Shown: positions 1-6,429, counted from the stretch's first letter. The stretch is 9,268 nt of DNA from Actinomycetota bacterium (GCA_005788585.1 SYBY01000303.1:1-9268); one strand, 5' to 3'. Notes: generated from the sequence alone by a model not told the origin. Numbers and translations are program-made.

Positions 1-1
1 C

Positions 2-667
2 GGCTACGTCGACCTCGCCGACCGGATCTCCGACAGCCTGCCGTACCTCATCGCGCTCGTGATCGTCCTGTCGTTCCTGCTGCTCCTCGTCGCGTTCCGC
101 TCGGTCGTGCTGCCGATCAAGGCGGCGGTCATGAACCTGCTCAGCGTGGGCGCCGCCTACGGCGTGCTGACGATCGTCTTCCAGCACGGCCACGGCGCCG
201 GGCTGATCGGGCTCGAGGGGCCCGTGCCCGTCGTGAGCTTCGTGCCGCTCATGATGTTCGCGATCCTGTTCGGCCTGAGCATGGACTACGAGGTCTTCCT
301 GCTCAGCCGCATCCGCGAGCACCACGACGCCGGCGAGGACACCCACGACGCCGTGGTCAGCGGCCTCGCGTCCTCGGCGCGCGTGATCACCGCCGCCGCG
401 ACGATCATGGTCGTCGTCTTCGGCTCGTTCGTGCTCCAGGACGACCCGACGGTCAAGCAGTTCGGCCTCGGCATGGCCGTGGCCGTCTTCCTCGATGCGA
501 CCGTCGTGCGCTGCCTGCTCGTGCCGAGCCTCATGGTGCTCATGCGCGACGCGAACTGGTGGCTGCCGGGCTGGCTCGACCGCGTCCTGCCGCCACTCGG
601 GCTCGACGAGACCGGCGACGACGCCCCCGCGCCGGCAACTTCTCCCCCGGGCGCCGCCCCGGCCTGA
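2..667 (+). CDS. MMPL/RND-family membrane transporter, C-terminal part (5' end outside window)
   Basis: About 221 residues of the C-terminal membrane half of an MMPL-type transporter are visible, with the reading frame open from the first base. These proteins use the proton gradient to export lipids, siderophores or drugs through the inner membrane. Hydrophobic segments lie at roughly visible residues 16-37, 38-57, 78-100, 124-145 and 150-178. The motif GLSMDYEVFLLSR (Asp95-Tyr96 of the visible part) matches the Asp-Tyr proton-relay pair of the second helix bundle in mycobacterial MmpL proteins. The tail DANWWLPGWLDRVLP is also typical of the actinobacterial family. A short soluble tail rich in D, P and A ends at a TGA. 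The substrate cannot be told from this part. The VOC gene starts 37 nt downstream on the same strand and may be co-transcribed. The true start lies upstream of the window; the internal ATG at 59 is inside a transmembrane segment and is not a start. Confidence 0.93.
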   Translation, partial: GYVDLADRISDSLPYLIALVIVLSFLLLLVAFRSVVLPIKAAVMNLLSVGAAYGVLTIVFQHGHGAGLIGLEGPVPVVSFVPLMMFAILFGLSMDYEVFLLSRIREHHDAGEDTHDAVVSGLASSARVITAAATIMVVVFGSFVLQDDPTVKQFGLGMAVAVFLDATVVRCLLVPSLMVLMRDANWWLPGWLDRVLPPLGLDETGDDAPAPATSPPGAAPA

Positions 668-692
668 CAGGATCAGGGCACACCGCTGCGCA

Positions 693-698
693 AAGGAG
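693..698 (+). promoter_or_regulatory. Shine-Dalgarno sequence setting the start of the VOC gene
   Basis: AAGGAG lies six bases before the ATG at 705. It decides the start: the same frame is open much further upstream, into the transporter gene, but only this ATG has a ribosome-binding site and begins at the homologous N-terminus. It is the only near-perfect, well-spaced SD in the window. Confidence 0.75.
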
Positions 699-704
699 CG
701 CGCC

Positions 705-1472
705 ATGCCCGAGATGACCAGCCACGCCCCCGGCACCCCGTCGTGGGTCGACCTGGCCACACCCGACACCGAGGCAGCGGTGACGTTCTACGACGCGCTG
801 TTCGGCTGGACGGCACCGATCACGTCCGACGACGAAGCCGGCGGCTACCGCCTCTTCCAGCTGCAGGGTCGACCGGTCGCGGGGGCGGCGCCCATCGTCA
901 CACCGGGCCACCGGCCCTCGTGGACGACGTACATCACGGTCGCCGACGCCGACGAGACGATGGCGAAGGTCCGCGCCGCCGGCGGGACCGTGATCCGCGA
1001 GCCGATGGACGTGATGACCGCCGGGCGCATGGCGGTGTTCGCCGATCCCACCGGTGCGGTCGCCGCCGTGTGGCAGCCCGGCGACCATCAGGGCGCGGGC
1101 GTGGTCAACGAGCCCGGGTCCCTGTGCTGGAACGAGCTGACGACCCGCGACGGCGACGCCGCGCGCGCGTTCTACCGCGAGGTCTTCGGGTGGACGGCCA
1201 CCGACACCCCGGCGGGTGGCCAGCCGTACACGCGCTTCGGGCTCGGCGGCCGGGACATCGGCGGCATGATCGTGATGGACGAGCGCTGGCCCGCGGAGAT
1301 CCCCGCACACTGGATGGTCTACTTCGCCGTCGAGAACACGGACGCGACGGTCGCCCACGCGAAGGAGCTCGGCGGCACGGTGTCCGTCGAGCCGTTCGAC
1401 CTGCCCGTCGGGCGCTTCGCCGTGCTGCACGATCCGCACGGCGCGCTGTTCAGCGTGATCGCGATGAACTGA
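705..1472 (+). CDS. Two-domain VOC (glyoxalase/bleomycin-resistance fold) protein, Rv0577/Cfp30B-like
   Basis: The protein has 255 residues and consists of two vicinal-oxygen-chelate domains, about 11-125 and 138-253. The halves repeat each other: TYITVADADET against VYFAVENTDAT, GGTVIREPMDV against GGTVSVEPFDL, and GRMAVFADPTGA against GRFAVLHDPHGA. Start (GTPSWVDL), middle (NEPGSLCWNEL) and end resemble Mycobacterium tuberculosis Rv0577 (Cfp30B/TB27.3) along the whole length, from memory and not aligned. That family is cytosolic or found in culture filtrate, with poorly defined chemistry; detoxification of reactive aldehydes and small-molecule binding have been suggested. I do not see the usual His/Glu metal-ligand set at the expected strand positions (Asp16 and Asn143-Glu144 stand there), so glyoxalase I activity should not be assumed. 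The gene follows the transporter closely and has a good SD. Confidence 0.92.
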   Translation: MPEMTSHAPGTPSWVDLATPDTEAAVTFYDALFGWTAPITSDDEAGGYRLFQLQGRPVAGAAPIVTPGHRPSWTTYITVADADETMAKVRAAGGTVIREPMDVMTAGRMAVFADPTGAVAAVWQPGDHQGAGVVNEPGSLCWNELTTRDGDAARAFYREVFGWTATDTPAGGQPYTRFGLGGRDIGGMIVMDERWPAEIPAHWMVYFAVENTDATVAHAKELGGTVSVEPFDLPVGRFAVLHDPHGALFSVIAMN

Positions 1473-1534
1473 CCGCCGTGGACATCTGACTCATCGATGT
1501 TCACCTTTTCTGGGGATGTGCCGATGATGAGGCC

Positions 1535-2602
1535 GTGCGCGCCATCCGAGGGACATCCTGGCTGTGCCCCGCCGAGGCTGACCGGGCCCGTCTGCTCGAC
1601 ATGGAACGGCGGATCAAGCCGGTCCGTGCCGCGGCGATGGGCATCCTGGGCGCCTCCCTGATCGCGTCGGGACCGTGGGTCGGCTGGTGGCCGGTGCTGG
1701 TCCTGCTGGTCTCCCTGGCGGCATTCGCCGTCGTCGACCATCGCATCGAGCGCGCGGCGAGCCCCGAGTACCGCATGGCCGCCGGCTGGGCGCTGTCCCA
1801 GCTGCTCATCGCGGGCAGCATCGTGCTGAGCGGCGGCTCGGACAGCCCGGCGCTGTGCTGGCTGGCCATCCCGGTCGTGACGCTCAGCTCGCGCTTCTCG
1901 GCCCGCGGGGTCGCGGCCGGGTTGACGCTGACGATCGCCCTGCTGCTCGCGGTCACGGTCGGAGTCGATCGCCAGGCCGTGATGGACGACCCCAGCAACC
2001 TGATCTTCGCCCTCGGCGCGATCGGCGCCGTCGGCATCCTCACGACGCCCCTGATGATCTCCGACCAGGCGCATCGCAGCGACGCGCGGGTCGACGCCCT
2101 CACCGGCCTGCTGAACCGCCACGCCCTGGAGTTGCGCGTCGCCGAGCTCGAGGTCCAGGCCGACGGCGCCGAGGTGACCATCGGGGTCATCGTCGCGGAC
2201 CTCGACCACTTCAAGGCGGTCAACGACGCACACGGCCACGCGGCGGGGGACGAGGTCCTGTGCGGCGCCGCCGACCGGCTGCGGACCTGCGGCCGGGCGT
2301 TCGAGCTCATCTACCGGATCGGCGGCGAGGAGTTCCTCGTCCTGCTTCCGGGCGCCTCGCTGCAGGACACGATCGAGCACGCCGAGGCGCTGCGCTCGTC
2401 GGTGGGCGGTGCGCCCATCGGCGACGTCCCGGTCACGGTGTCCCTCGGTGTCAGCGTCTCCGAGGCCGGCGCCTTCGACTTCCAGCGCGTGTTCGGCCGG
2501 GCCGACGCCGCGCTCTACGAGGCCAAGCAGTCCGGCCGCGATCAGGTCCGCGTGCGGACGCTGGACGATGCCGCGACCGCACTGGCCCGCACCGCCGCCT
2601 GA
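1535..2602 (+). CDS. Membrane-anchored diguanylate cyclase (GGDEF domain)
   Basis: The 355-residue protein should make cyclic di-GMP from two GTP at the inner face of the membrane. Residues about 33-176 form roughly six hydrophobic segments, an N-terminal sensor region with no recognised ligand domain. The GGDEF domain starts at DALTGLLNR (187-195). It carries the metal-binding Asp222 in ADLDHFKAVND and the active-site signature GGEEF at 263-267, an accepted variant. The inhibitory site that should read RxxD reads R254-A-F-E257, so product inhibition may be weak or altered. The GTG at 1535 is chosen because the residues after it (SWLCPAEADRARLLDMERR) look like a conserved N-terminus; the ATG at 1601 (residue 23) is the alternative. 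Neither has a well-placed SD. A weak TTCACC (1500-1505), 17-bp gap and GATGAT (1523-1528) would place transcription at the GTG. The 3' end overlaps the convergent DUF4031 gene by 61 bp. Confidence 0.92.
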   Translation: MRAIRGTSWLCPAEADRARLLDMERRIKPVRAAAMGILGASLIASGPWVGWWPVLVLLVSLAAFAVVDHRIERAASPEYRMAAGWALSQLLIAGSIVLSGGSDSPALCWLAIPVVTLSSRFSARGVAAGLTLTIALLLAVTVGVDRQAVMDDPSNLIFALGAIGAVGILTTPLMISDQAHRSDARVDALTGLLNRHALELRVAELEVQADGAEVTIGVIVADLDHFKAVNDAHGHAAGDEVLCGAADRLRTCGRAFELIYRIGGEEFLVLLPGASLQDTIEHAEALRSSVGGAPIGDVPVTVSLGVSVSEAGAFDFQRVFGRADAALYEAKQSGRDQVRVRTLDDAATALARTAA

Positions 2603-2874
2603 TCGCCGCGCGCCGCGTGGCGCTTGGCACGGACGTGGAGCGCCATCTCCCGCCAGCTGATCGGCTGGGCGCCGAGGGCGATCGCCAGGTCGCGCGCGGT
2701 CTCGTGCAGGTCGTAGTGGTCCTGCCACGGGCGGTCCGCGCGCTGCTGGAACCACCGACGCTGGAGGCCGAGACGGTCGCCGAAGGCGTGCAGCTCCTCC
2801 TCGGTGTCGGCCACGAGGTGGCACCAGCGGCGCCCGCGCCACGGCCAGATCGCGTCGTCGACGTACACCCCCAT
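2542..2874 (-). CDS. DUF4031 domain protein
   Basis: This 110-residue protein belongs to the DUF4031 family, whose function is unknown. The features seen are the opening MGVYVDDAIWPWRGRRWCHL, then ADTEEELHAFGDRLGL (about 23-37), RRWFQ (39-43), HYDLHETARDLAIALGA (53-69) and SWREMA (73-78). Family members are short cytosolic proteins with this same order of motifs; the D-D and H-Y-D groups are conserved and could be catalytic or metal-binding, which is inference. The conserved core ends near residue 88. The remaining Ala/Ser/Arg tail is read opposite the end of the diguanylate cyclase gene, so it is probably not functional. The ATG at 2874 is preferred over the GTG at 2883, because the family begins M-x-V-Y-V-D-D and a possible -10 box (TAGGCT) ends only one base before that GTG. 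Confidence 0.87.
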   Translation of the reverse strand: MGVYVDDAIWPWRGRRWCHLVADTEEELHAFGDRLGLQRRWFQQRADRPWQDHYDLHETARDLAIALGAQPISWREMALHVRAKRHAARGDQAAVRASAVAASSSVRTRT

Positions 2875-2884
2875 GCCGTCCACG

Positions 2885-2894
2885 AGCCTACTGT
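2885..2894. promoter_or_regulatory. Candidate overlapping divergent -10 boxes (DUF4031 / propeller gene)
   Basis: On the minus strand TAGGCT (2890-2885) lies 10 nt before the DUF4031 ATG at 2874. On the plus strand TACTGT (2889-2894) lies 10 nt before the GTG at 2905. Both fit the loose actinobacterial TANNNT form and share the TA at 2889-2890. With only 30 bp between the two start codons, any local promoters must overlap. I see no good -35 hexamers, so this is tentative. Confidence 0.35.
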
Positions 2895-2904
2895 GGGGTG
2901 ACCG

Positions 2905-3858
2905 GTGCGTCTCGTCGTCTCCCTGCTCGTCGTGCTCGTCGTCGCCGCCGCCGGCGGGGCGCTGGCCTTCGGCTGGCTGGACTCCGACACCTCATCCCCG
3001 CGGTCCTCCACCGCGGCGCCGGCGGCCACGGCCACGCGCACGACCCCACCACGACCGGCCGTGCCCGCGCTGTGCCGGCGCCTCGACGCGACCGTCACCG
3101 GACGCGTCCGCGACACCGCGCTCGACGAGCTCTCCGGGCTCGTCGTCAGCCGGACCCGGCCCGGCCTGCTGTACACGCACGAGGACTCCGGCGCGGGGCC
3201 GCAGGTGTGGGCGCTGCGCACCGACGGCCGCCCCGCGGGCGGCTGGACGGTGCCCGGCGCCGAGGCCGTCGACTGGGAGGACCTCGCCACCGGACCGGCG
3301 CCGTCCGGCCAGGGGGCGGTGCTCTACCTCGGCGACATCGGCGACAACGGCGGGGTCCGCCCGTACATCGACATCTACCGGGTACCCGAGCCGGCGCCCG
3401 GCACCGCCGCCACCGCACCGGCCGAACGCCTGCGCCTGCGCTATCCCGACGGCGCGCGCGACGCCGAGACGCTGCTCGTCGACCCGCGCCGGGGCACCAT
3501 CGTCATCGTCACCAAGGAGCTGACCGGAGCGCGCGCATACTCCGTCCCCGGGTCGGCCTTCCCCGGGGAGGCGACGCTCCGCCGCGGCCCCGAGGTCGAC
3601 GTCGCGCTCGCGACCGGGGGAGACGTCAGCGCCGACGGCCGCGTCATCGCGGTGCGCGGCTACACAGCGCTGGCGGTGTGGCGCCGTCGCGGCGACGAGA
3701 CGCTCACCCAGGCGCTGCGGCGGGAGCCCTGCTCGCCGCCCACCGGCCTGTTCGAGGGCCAGGGCGAAGCGCTCGCGCTCAGCCGCGACGGCACGGTCGC
3801 GCGGACCGTCGCCGAGGGCTCACCCGCCGTGCTGCGCAGGTACCGCCCGGCCCGATGA
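2905..3858 (+). CDS. Exported propeller-like protein of unknown function
   Basis: The 317-residue protein starts with a hydrophobic signal or anchor segment (3-24, no lipobox Cys), followed by a Ser/Thr/Ala/Pro-rich linker (29-53). The rest should lie outside the membrane. The only two cysteines, Cys57 and Cys276, bracket the folded part and could form a disulfide. Motifs in order are ELSGL (75-79), HEDSG (92-96), DWEDLA (123-128), YLGDIGDN (141-148), DAETLLVDP (186-194), ADGRVIAVRGY (243-253) and GQGEAL (285-290). This order, acidic and repeating as strands, resembles the actinobacterial beta-propeller proteins related to SMP-30 or phytase-like esterases; the Asp/Glu groups may bind calcium. 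No enzymatic activity can be assigned. The GTG at 2905 has GGGG six bases upstream. The last codons overlap the MOSC gene, suggesting translational coupling. Confidence 0.82.
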   Translation: MRLVVSLLVVLVVAAAGGALAFGWLDSDTSSPRSSTAAPAATATRTTPPRPAVPALCRRLDATVTGRVRDTALDELSGLVVSRTRPGLLYTHEDSGAGPQVWALRTDGRPAGGWTVPGAEAVDWEDLATGPAPSGQGAVLYLGDIGDNGGVRPYIDIYRVPEPAPGTAATAPAERLRLRYPDGARDAETLLVDPRRGTIVIVTKELTGARAYSVPGSAFPGEATLRRGPEVDVALATGGDVSADGRVIAVRGYTALAVWRRRGDETLTQALRREPCSPPTGLFEGQGEALALSRDGTVARTVAEGSPAVLRRYRPAR

Positions 3859-4571
3859 CCGGCCGCGTCCTGTCCCTGCACCGCTGGCCGGTGAAGTCGA
3901 TGGGCGGCGAGCCGGTCGAAGCGCTGCGCGTAGACGCGCGCGGCGCCGGGGGTGACCGCACCCACGCCGTCCACGACGTGCACCGCGGCGCTTCGCGGGT
4001 GCTGACCGCGCGGCAGGCGCCACGGCTGCTGGCGTGGCACGCGACGTATGGCGTGGAGGTCGACCCCGCCGACCCGCCCGAGCCGGCGGTCCGCGCGCCG
4101 GACGGTTCGACCTACGCCTGGTCGGACCCGGCGCTTGCGAGCGCGCTGGAGGCCGACCTCGACTGGCAGGGCCGCGGGCTGCGCCTGCACCGCGACGTCG
4201 CCGGTCAGCAGGACCTCGCCGACTCGCTCCTCGTCACGTTCGAAGCGACCCGCGCCGATGCCGAACGCCGCCTGGCCCGGCCGCTGGACCTCCGGCGCTT
4301 CCGCCCGAACCTCCACGTCGACCTGCCCGACGCCTCGGCGTGGGCCGAGCACGGATGGGAGGGACGACGACTCCTCGTCGGCGACACCGAGCTGGAGCTG
4401 CTGCACCCGTGCGAGCGCTGCGTCATCCCGACCCGTGACCCGGACACCCAGGACCGGTGGGCAGGGCTGCTGCGGTGGCTGCACGCCGAGCACGGGACGT
4501 GCTTCGGCATCAACGCGCGCGCGACCGCGCCGGCGACCATCCAGGTCGGCGACGCGGTCGAGCTGCGTTAG
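3855..4571 (+). CDS. MOSC-domain protein (mARC/YcbX type)
   Basis: The 238-residue protein combines an N-terminal MOSC beta-barrel (about 1-110, opening VLSLHRWPVKSMGGEPVE) with a MOSC domain (about 125-238). Typical motifs are RFRPNLHVD (148-156), HPCERCVIPTRDPDTQ (184-199) and GINARATAPATIQVGD (218-233). In this family a conserved cysteine of the C-x-R-C type segment binds the molybdenum cofactor; here Cys186 and Cys189 are the candidates. Characterised relatives (mARC, YcbX) reduce N-hydroxylated compounds with electrons from a partner protein. No ferredoxin domain is attached here, so an electron donor must be supplied separately. The protein is at the short end of the family. Its ATG overlaps the preceding stop codon (ATGA), which points to co-transcription with the exported propeller protein, although the two products act in different compartments. 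No SD of its own is evident. Confidence 0.9.
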   Translation: MTGRVLSLHRWPVKSMGGEPVEALRVDARGAGGDRTHAVHDVHRGASRVLTARQAPRLLAWHATYGVEVDPADPPEPAVRAPDGSTYAWSDPALASALEADLDWQGRGLRLHRDVAGQQDLADSLLVTFEATRADAERRLARPLDLRRFRPNLHVDLPDASAWAEHGWEGRRLLVGDTELELLHPCERCVIPTRDPDTQDRWAGLLRWLHAEHGTCFGINARATAPATIQVGDAVELR

Positions 4572-4608
4572 CGCCCGGGCAGGGACGCTGGAAAGTGCGC
4601 GCGCGGCG

Positions 4609-4640
4609 TGATCCCGGTCGAAACCGGAGAGTCGGGATCA
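4609..4640. terminator. Hairpin between convergent MOSC and hydrolase genes
   Basis: TGATCCCG (4609-4616) pairs perfectly with CGGGATCA (4633-4640) across 16 bases. A competing inner hairpin is CCGGT (4614-4618) with ACCGG (4623-4627) around CGAA. The right arm contains the stop codon of the minus-strand hydrolase, and the structure lies 37 nt after the MOSC stop. It could end transcription from either side. There is no U-tract, so it may only act with Rho or as an RNA 3'-end stabiliser. Confidence 0.5.
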
Positions 4641-5507
4641 GCCGCGCGCACCGGCGGCGACGGGCGCAGCAGGAGCGACGAGCGGAGCGGGAACCCGGAA
4701 GGGCGTGACCGCTCGAACGCCACTGACTGCGCCGTTCCTACGACGGCGAGCCCGGTCCCCCCGAACCGCGCTCGCCAGCTCGCCGGCAACCTTGACGTAG
4801 GCCTCGGGGTGCACCGCCATCCCGCAATGCGAGCTGGCGATCTCGATCGGGAGGAACCCGTCGCTGAGACAGGCCTCCCAGGAGACGACCCCGTCGGACT
4901 CCGAGAAGATGGACGCGCCGCGCACCCCTTCGGGCAGCGCGGCGCGCATATCGGACCAGAACCGCTCGCAGCAGCCTTCCCCCACGAAGGCCGGCGGCGC
5001 CTGGCCGGGTGCCCCGATGCGGCACCTGGACGACAACGTGCCGAGGCGGGCGTCCCCCAACGCCCGCAGCACGTCGATCTGCCGCTGGAGTACGGGATGG
5101 AGATCCTCGAGCGCCGCGTCGTGCGGGGTCCCGAGGGTGATCACGCCAGCGACGAGGTCCGGGCGGCGAACGGCGAGGACCCGGCCGAGCATTCCCCCCC
5201 GAGAATGCCCGATGACCAGTCCTCGCCGACCCACCGCTTGCACCGCGCGCTCCAGCCTGGCTTCCAGCCGGCCGGCGCTCTCCTCCGAGCAGCGGACGTT
5301 GCTGCGCATACCGGCCCGCAGCGGCTGGTAGCCCAGTCGCTTGAGCCAGGCGGCCATGGGCCGCAGTGTCTCGTCCCCGGCCATGAAGCCCGGGACGAGC
5401 AGCACCGGTGATCCGTCGCCGCGGGTTACCCCCCGGCCCCGCCAGACGTCAGATCCCAGCAACGCGCGCAGCTCAAAGGGCGCGCGTGCTTCGCGCAACA
5501 GCGTCAT
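4638..5507 (-). CDS. Alpha/beta-hydrolase (lipase/esterase-like)
   Basis: The 289-residue protein is a single alpha/beta-hydrolase domain. Seen in order are the oxyanion segment VLLVPGF (35-41), the nucleophile elbow GHSRGG (100-105, Ser102), LGTPHD (125-130), the probable acid in SESDGVVSW (Asp205) and the probable base in SSHCGM (His227). The LVPGFMAGD...LGTPH pattern resembles triacylglycerol-lipase/PGAP1-like enzymes, but the substrate is unknown. There is no signal peptide, so it is probably cytosolic. The last 40 residues are Arg/Ala/Pro/Val-rich and not conserved-looking. The ATG at 5507 begins the homologous part; the frame stays open to 5879 but that stretch looks non-coding and includes the promoter. 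GGAGGA lies about 12 bases upstream and a second AGGAG directly abuts the ATG. A near-consensus promoter sits about 64 bp upstream of the start. Base composition is slightly less GC-biased than the neighbours, a faint hint of transfer. Confidence 0.88.
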   Translation of the reverse strand: MTLLREARAPFELRALLGSDVWRGRGVTRGDGSPVLLVPGFMAGDETLRPMAAWLKRLGYQPLRAGMRSNVRCSEESAGRLEARLERAVQAVGRRGLVIGHSRGGMLGRVLAVRRPDLVAGVITLGTPHDAALEDLHPVLQRQIDVLRALGDARLGTLSSRCRIGAPGQAPPAFVGEGCCERFWSDMRAALPEGVRGASIFSESDGVVSWEACLSDGFLPIEIASSHCGMAVHPEAYVKVAGELASAVRGDRARRRRNGAVSGVRAVTPFRVPAPLVAPAAPVAAGARG

Positions 5508-5570
5508 CTCCTGCGATTCCTCCCCCTGCCCCGAGCCACTCAGGTTTGTGGTGACTCGACGCGTAGCGGG

Positions 5571-5599
5571 AAGGTAGCGCCGTGTCGGACGTGTGTCAA
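5571..5599 (-). promoter_or_regulatory. Sigma-70-type promoter of the hydrolase gene
   Basis: On the minus strand a perfect -35 TTGACA (5599-5594) is followed after exactly 17 bp by TACCTT (5576-5571), which matches TATAAT at three positions. It faces the hydrolase gene and predicts a start near 5564 with a leader of about 57 nt. It is the best promoter in the window and indicates housekeeping sigma-factor control. Confidence 0.65.
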
Positions 5600-5605
5600 A
5601 TGTTG

Positions 5606-5621
5606 CGAACGCGCCCGTTCG
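5606..5621. repeat. Perfect 6-bp inverted repeat upstream of the hydrolase -35 box
   Basis: CGAACG (5606-5611) and CGTTCG (5616-5621) form a perfect dyad around CGCC. It sits seven bases upstream of the hydrolase -35 box and between two divergent genes, the position of an activator or shared regulator site. No regulator gene lies nearby, so the role is open. Confidence 0.4.
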
Positions 5622-5627
5622 TCTGAG

Positions 5628-5655
5628 CCCCGCGTAACGCCCGTGGCGCGCGGGG
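5628..5655 (+). promoter_or_regulatory. Hairpin masking the Shine-Dalgarno of the flavodoxin-family gene
   Basis: CCCCGCG (5628-5634) pairs with CGCGGGG (5649-5655). After a three-base bulge (TAA), CGCC (5638-5641) pairs with GGCG (5645-5648) around a CGT loop. The result is an 11-bp GC-rich stem. Its right arm contains most of GGGGAG (5652-5657), the likely ribosome-binding site ten bases before the ATG at 5668. In mRNA this would hide the site and lower or condition translation. That role is inference from the fold. Confidence 0.45.
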
Positions 5656-5667
5656 AGACTTCCTCGC

Positions 5668-6429
5668 ATGCCCATCCCCGCCCCCATCCAGCAGTACATC
5701 GACACGCTCGGCGACTCCGCGCCCTCCGCGTACGACGACCTGCGCGCGGTCATCTTCAACGGCACGCTGAACCGGACGCCGGCGACGAGCAACACCGACG
5801 GGCTCCTCCAGATTCCCCGTCGCATCTTCGAGCAGGTCGGCGTGCGGGTCGACGAGGTGCGCACCGCCGACCGCGTCATCCCGCCCGGGGTCTATCCCGA
5901 CATGACCGAGCAGGGCTACGACGCCGACGAGTTCCCCGAGATCTACCGCACGCTGGTCGCGCCCGCCGACATCATCATCCTCGCGGGGCCGATCTGGCTC
6001 GGGGACCAGTCGTCGCTCACGCGGGTCATCGTCGAGCGGCTGTACGCGTACTCGGGCGAGACCAACGACCGCGGGCAGTGGTCGTACTACGGCAAGGTCG
6101 GCGGCGCCGTGACCACCGGCAACGAGGATGGCGGCAAGCACGTCAACGCGCAGTTGCTCTACGCGCTGCAGCACATCGGCCTGACCGTGCCGCCGCAGGC
6201 CGAGACGTACTGGGTCGGCGAGGCCGGGCCCGGGCCCTCGTACCTGGACCCCGACGACGGCGGGGAGCGCAACGCCTGGACGACCCGCAACGCGGTGCTC
6301 ATGGCGTGGAATCTCCTGCATATGGCGCGGATGCTGCGCGACCAGGGCGGCATCCCGGGGCACGGGACGAACGCCGACGACTGGGACCTCTCCCAGCCGG
6401 ACCACCCCAACCCCGAGTACCGCCGGTAG
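5668..6429 (+). CDS. Flavodoxin-family / NADPH-dependent FMN reductase-like protein
   Basis: The 253-residue protein has the flavodoxin fold and should bind FMN in the cytosol. The phosphate-binding loop is in AVIFNGTLNRTPATSNTDGL (27-46). The second FMN region is ILAGPIWLGDQSSLTRVIVERL (104-125), and the third is VTTGNEDGGKHVNAQLLYAL (148-167). This three-part pattern belongs to flavodoxin_2/FMN_red proteins, which reduce quinones, iron or other acceptors, or carry electrons. At 253 residues it is longer than a typical FMN reductase (about 180-200), with extra N-terminal and C-terminal segments (1-25 and 215-253). Its partner is unknown; a link to the nearby P450 is possible but not shown. 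The Usp gene follows after 65 bp on the same strand. The ATG has GGGGAG ten bases upstream inside a predicted hairpin. Confidence 0.88.
   Translation: MPIPAPIQQYIDTLGDSAPSAYDDLRAVIFNGTLNRTPATSNTDGLLQIPRRIFEQVGVRVDEVRTADRVIPPGVYPDMTEQGYDADEFPEIYRTLVAPADIIILAGPIWLGDQSSLTRVIVERLYAYSGETNDRGQWSYYGKVGGAVTTGNEDGGKHVNAQLLYALQHIGLTVPPQAETYWVGEAGPGPSYLDPDDGGERNAWTTRNAVLMAWNLLHMARMLRDQGGIPGHGTNADDWDLSQPDHPNPEYRR

Noticed and set aside
540..1439. A 299-codon minus-strand open frame opposite the VOC gene
   Set aside because: The composition is that of an antisense shadow, and no start signal or motif is present.
1491..1527. TCATCG...CGATGA inverted repeat before the diguanylate cyclase
   Set aside because: Only six pairs with a 25-base gap; expected by chance, and it overlaps the weak promoter-like boxes without a clear fit.
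1319..2842. A 507-codon open frame on the minus strand
   Set aside because: It runs opposite the VOC and diguanylate cyclase genes, both with clear family motifs. Its product is Arg/Ala/Gly/Asp-rich with no domain, as expected when stop codons are scarce in GC-rich DNA.
4608..5411. A 267-codon plus-strand open frame opposite the hydrolase
   Set aside because: The hydrolase has a full catalytic triad and a promoter. The plus-strand product has no recognisable domain.
5508..5879. N-terminal extension of the hydrolase
   Set aside because: The frame is open, but this stretch contains the hydrolase promoter and the start of the divergent flavodoxin-family gene, and its translation has no resemblance to hydrolases.
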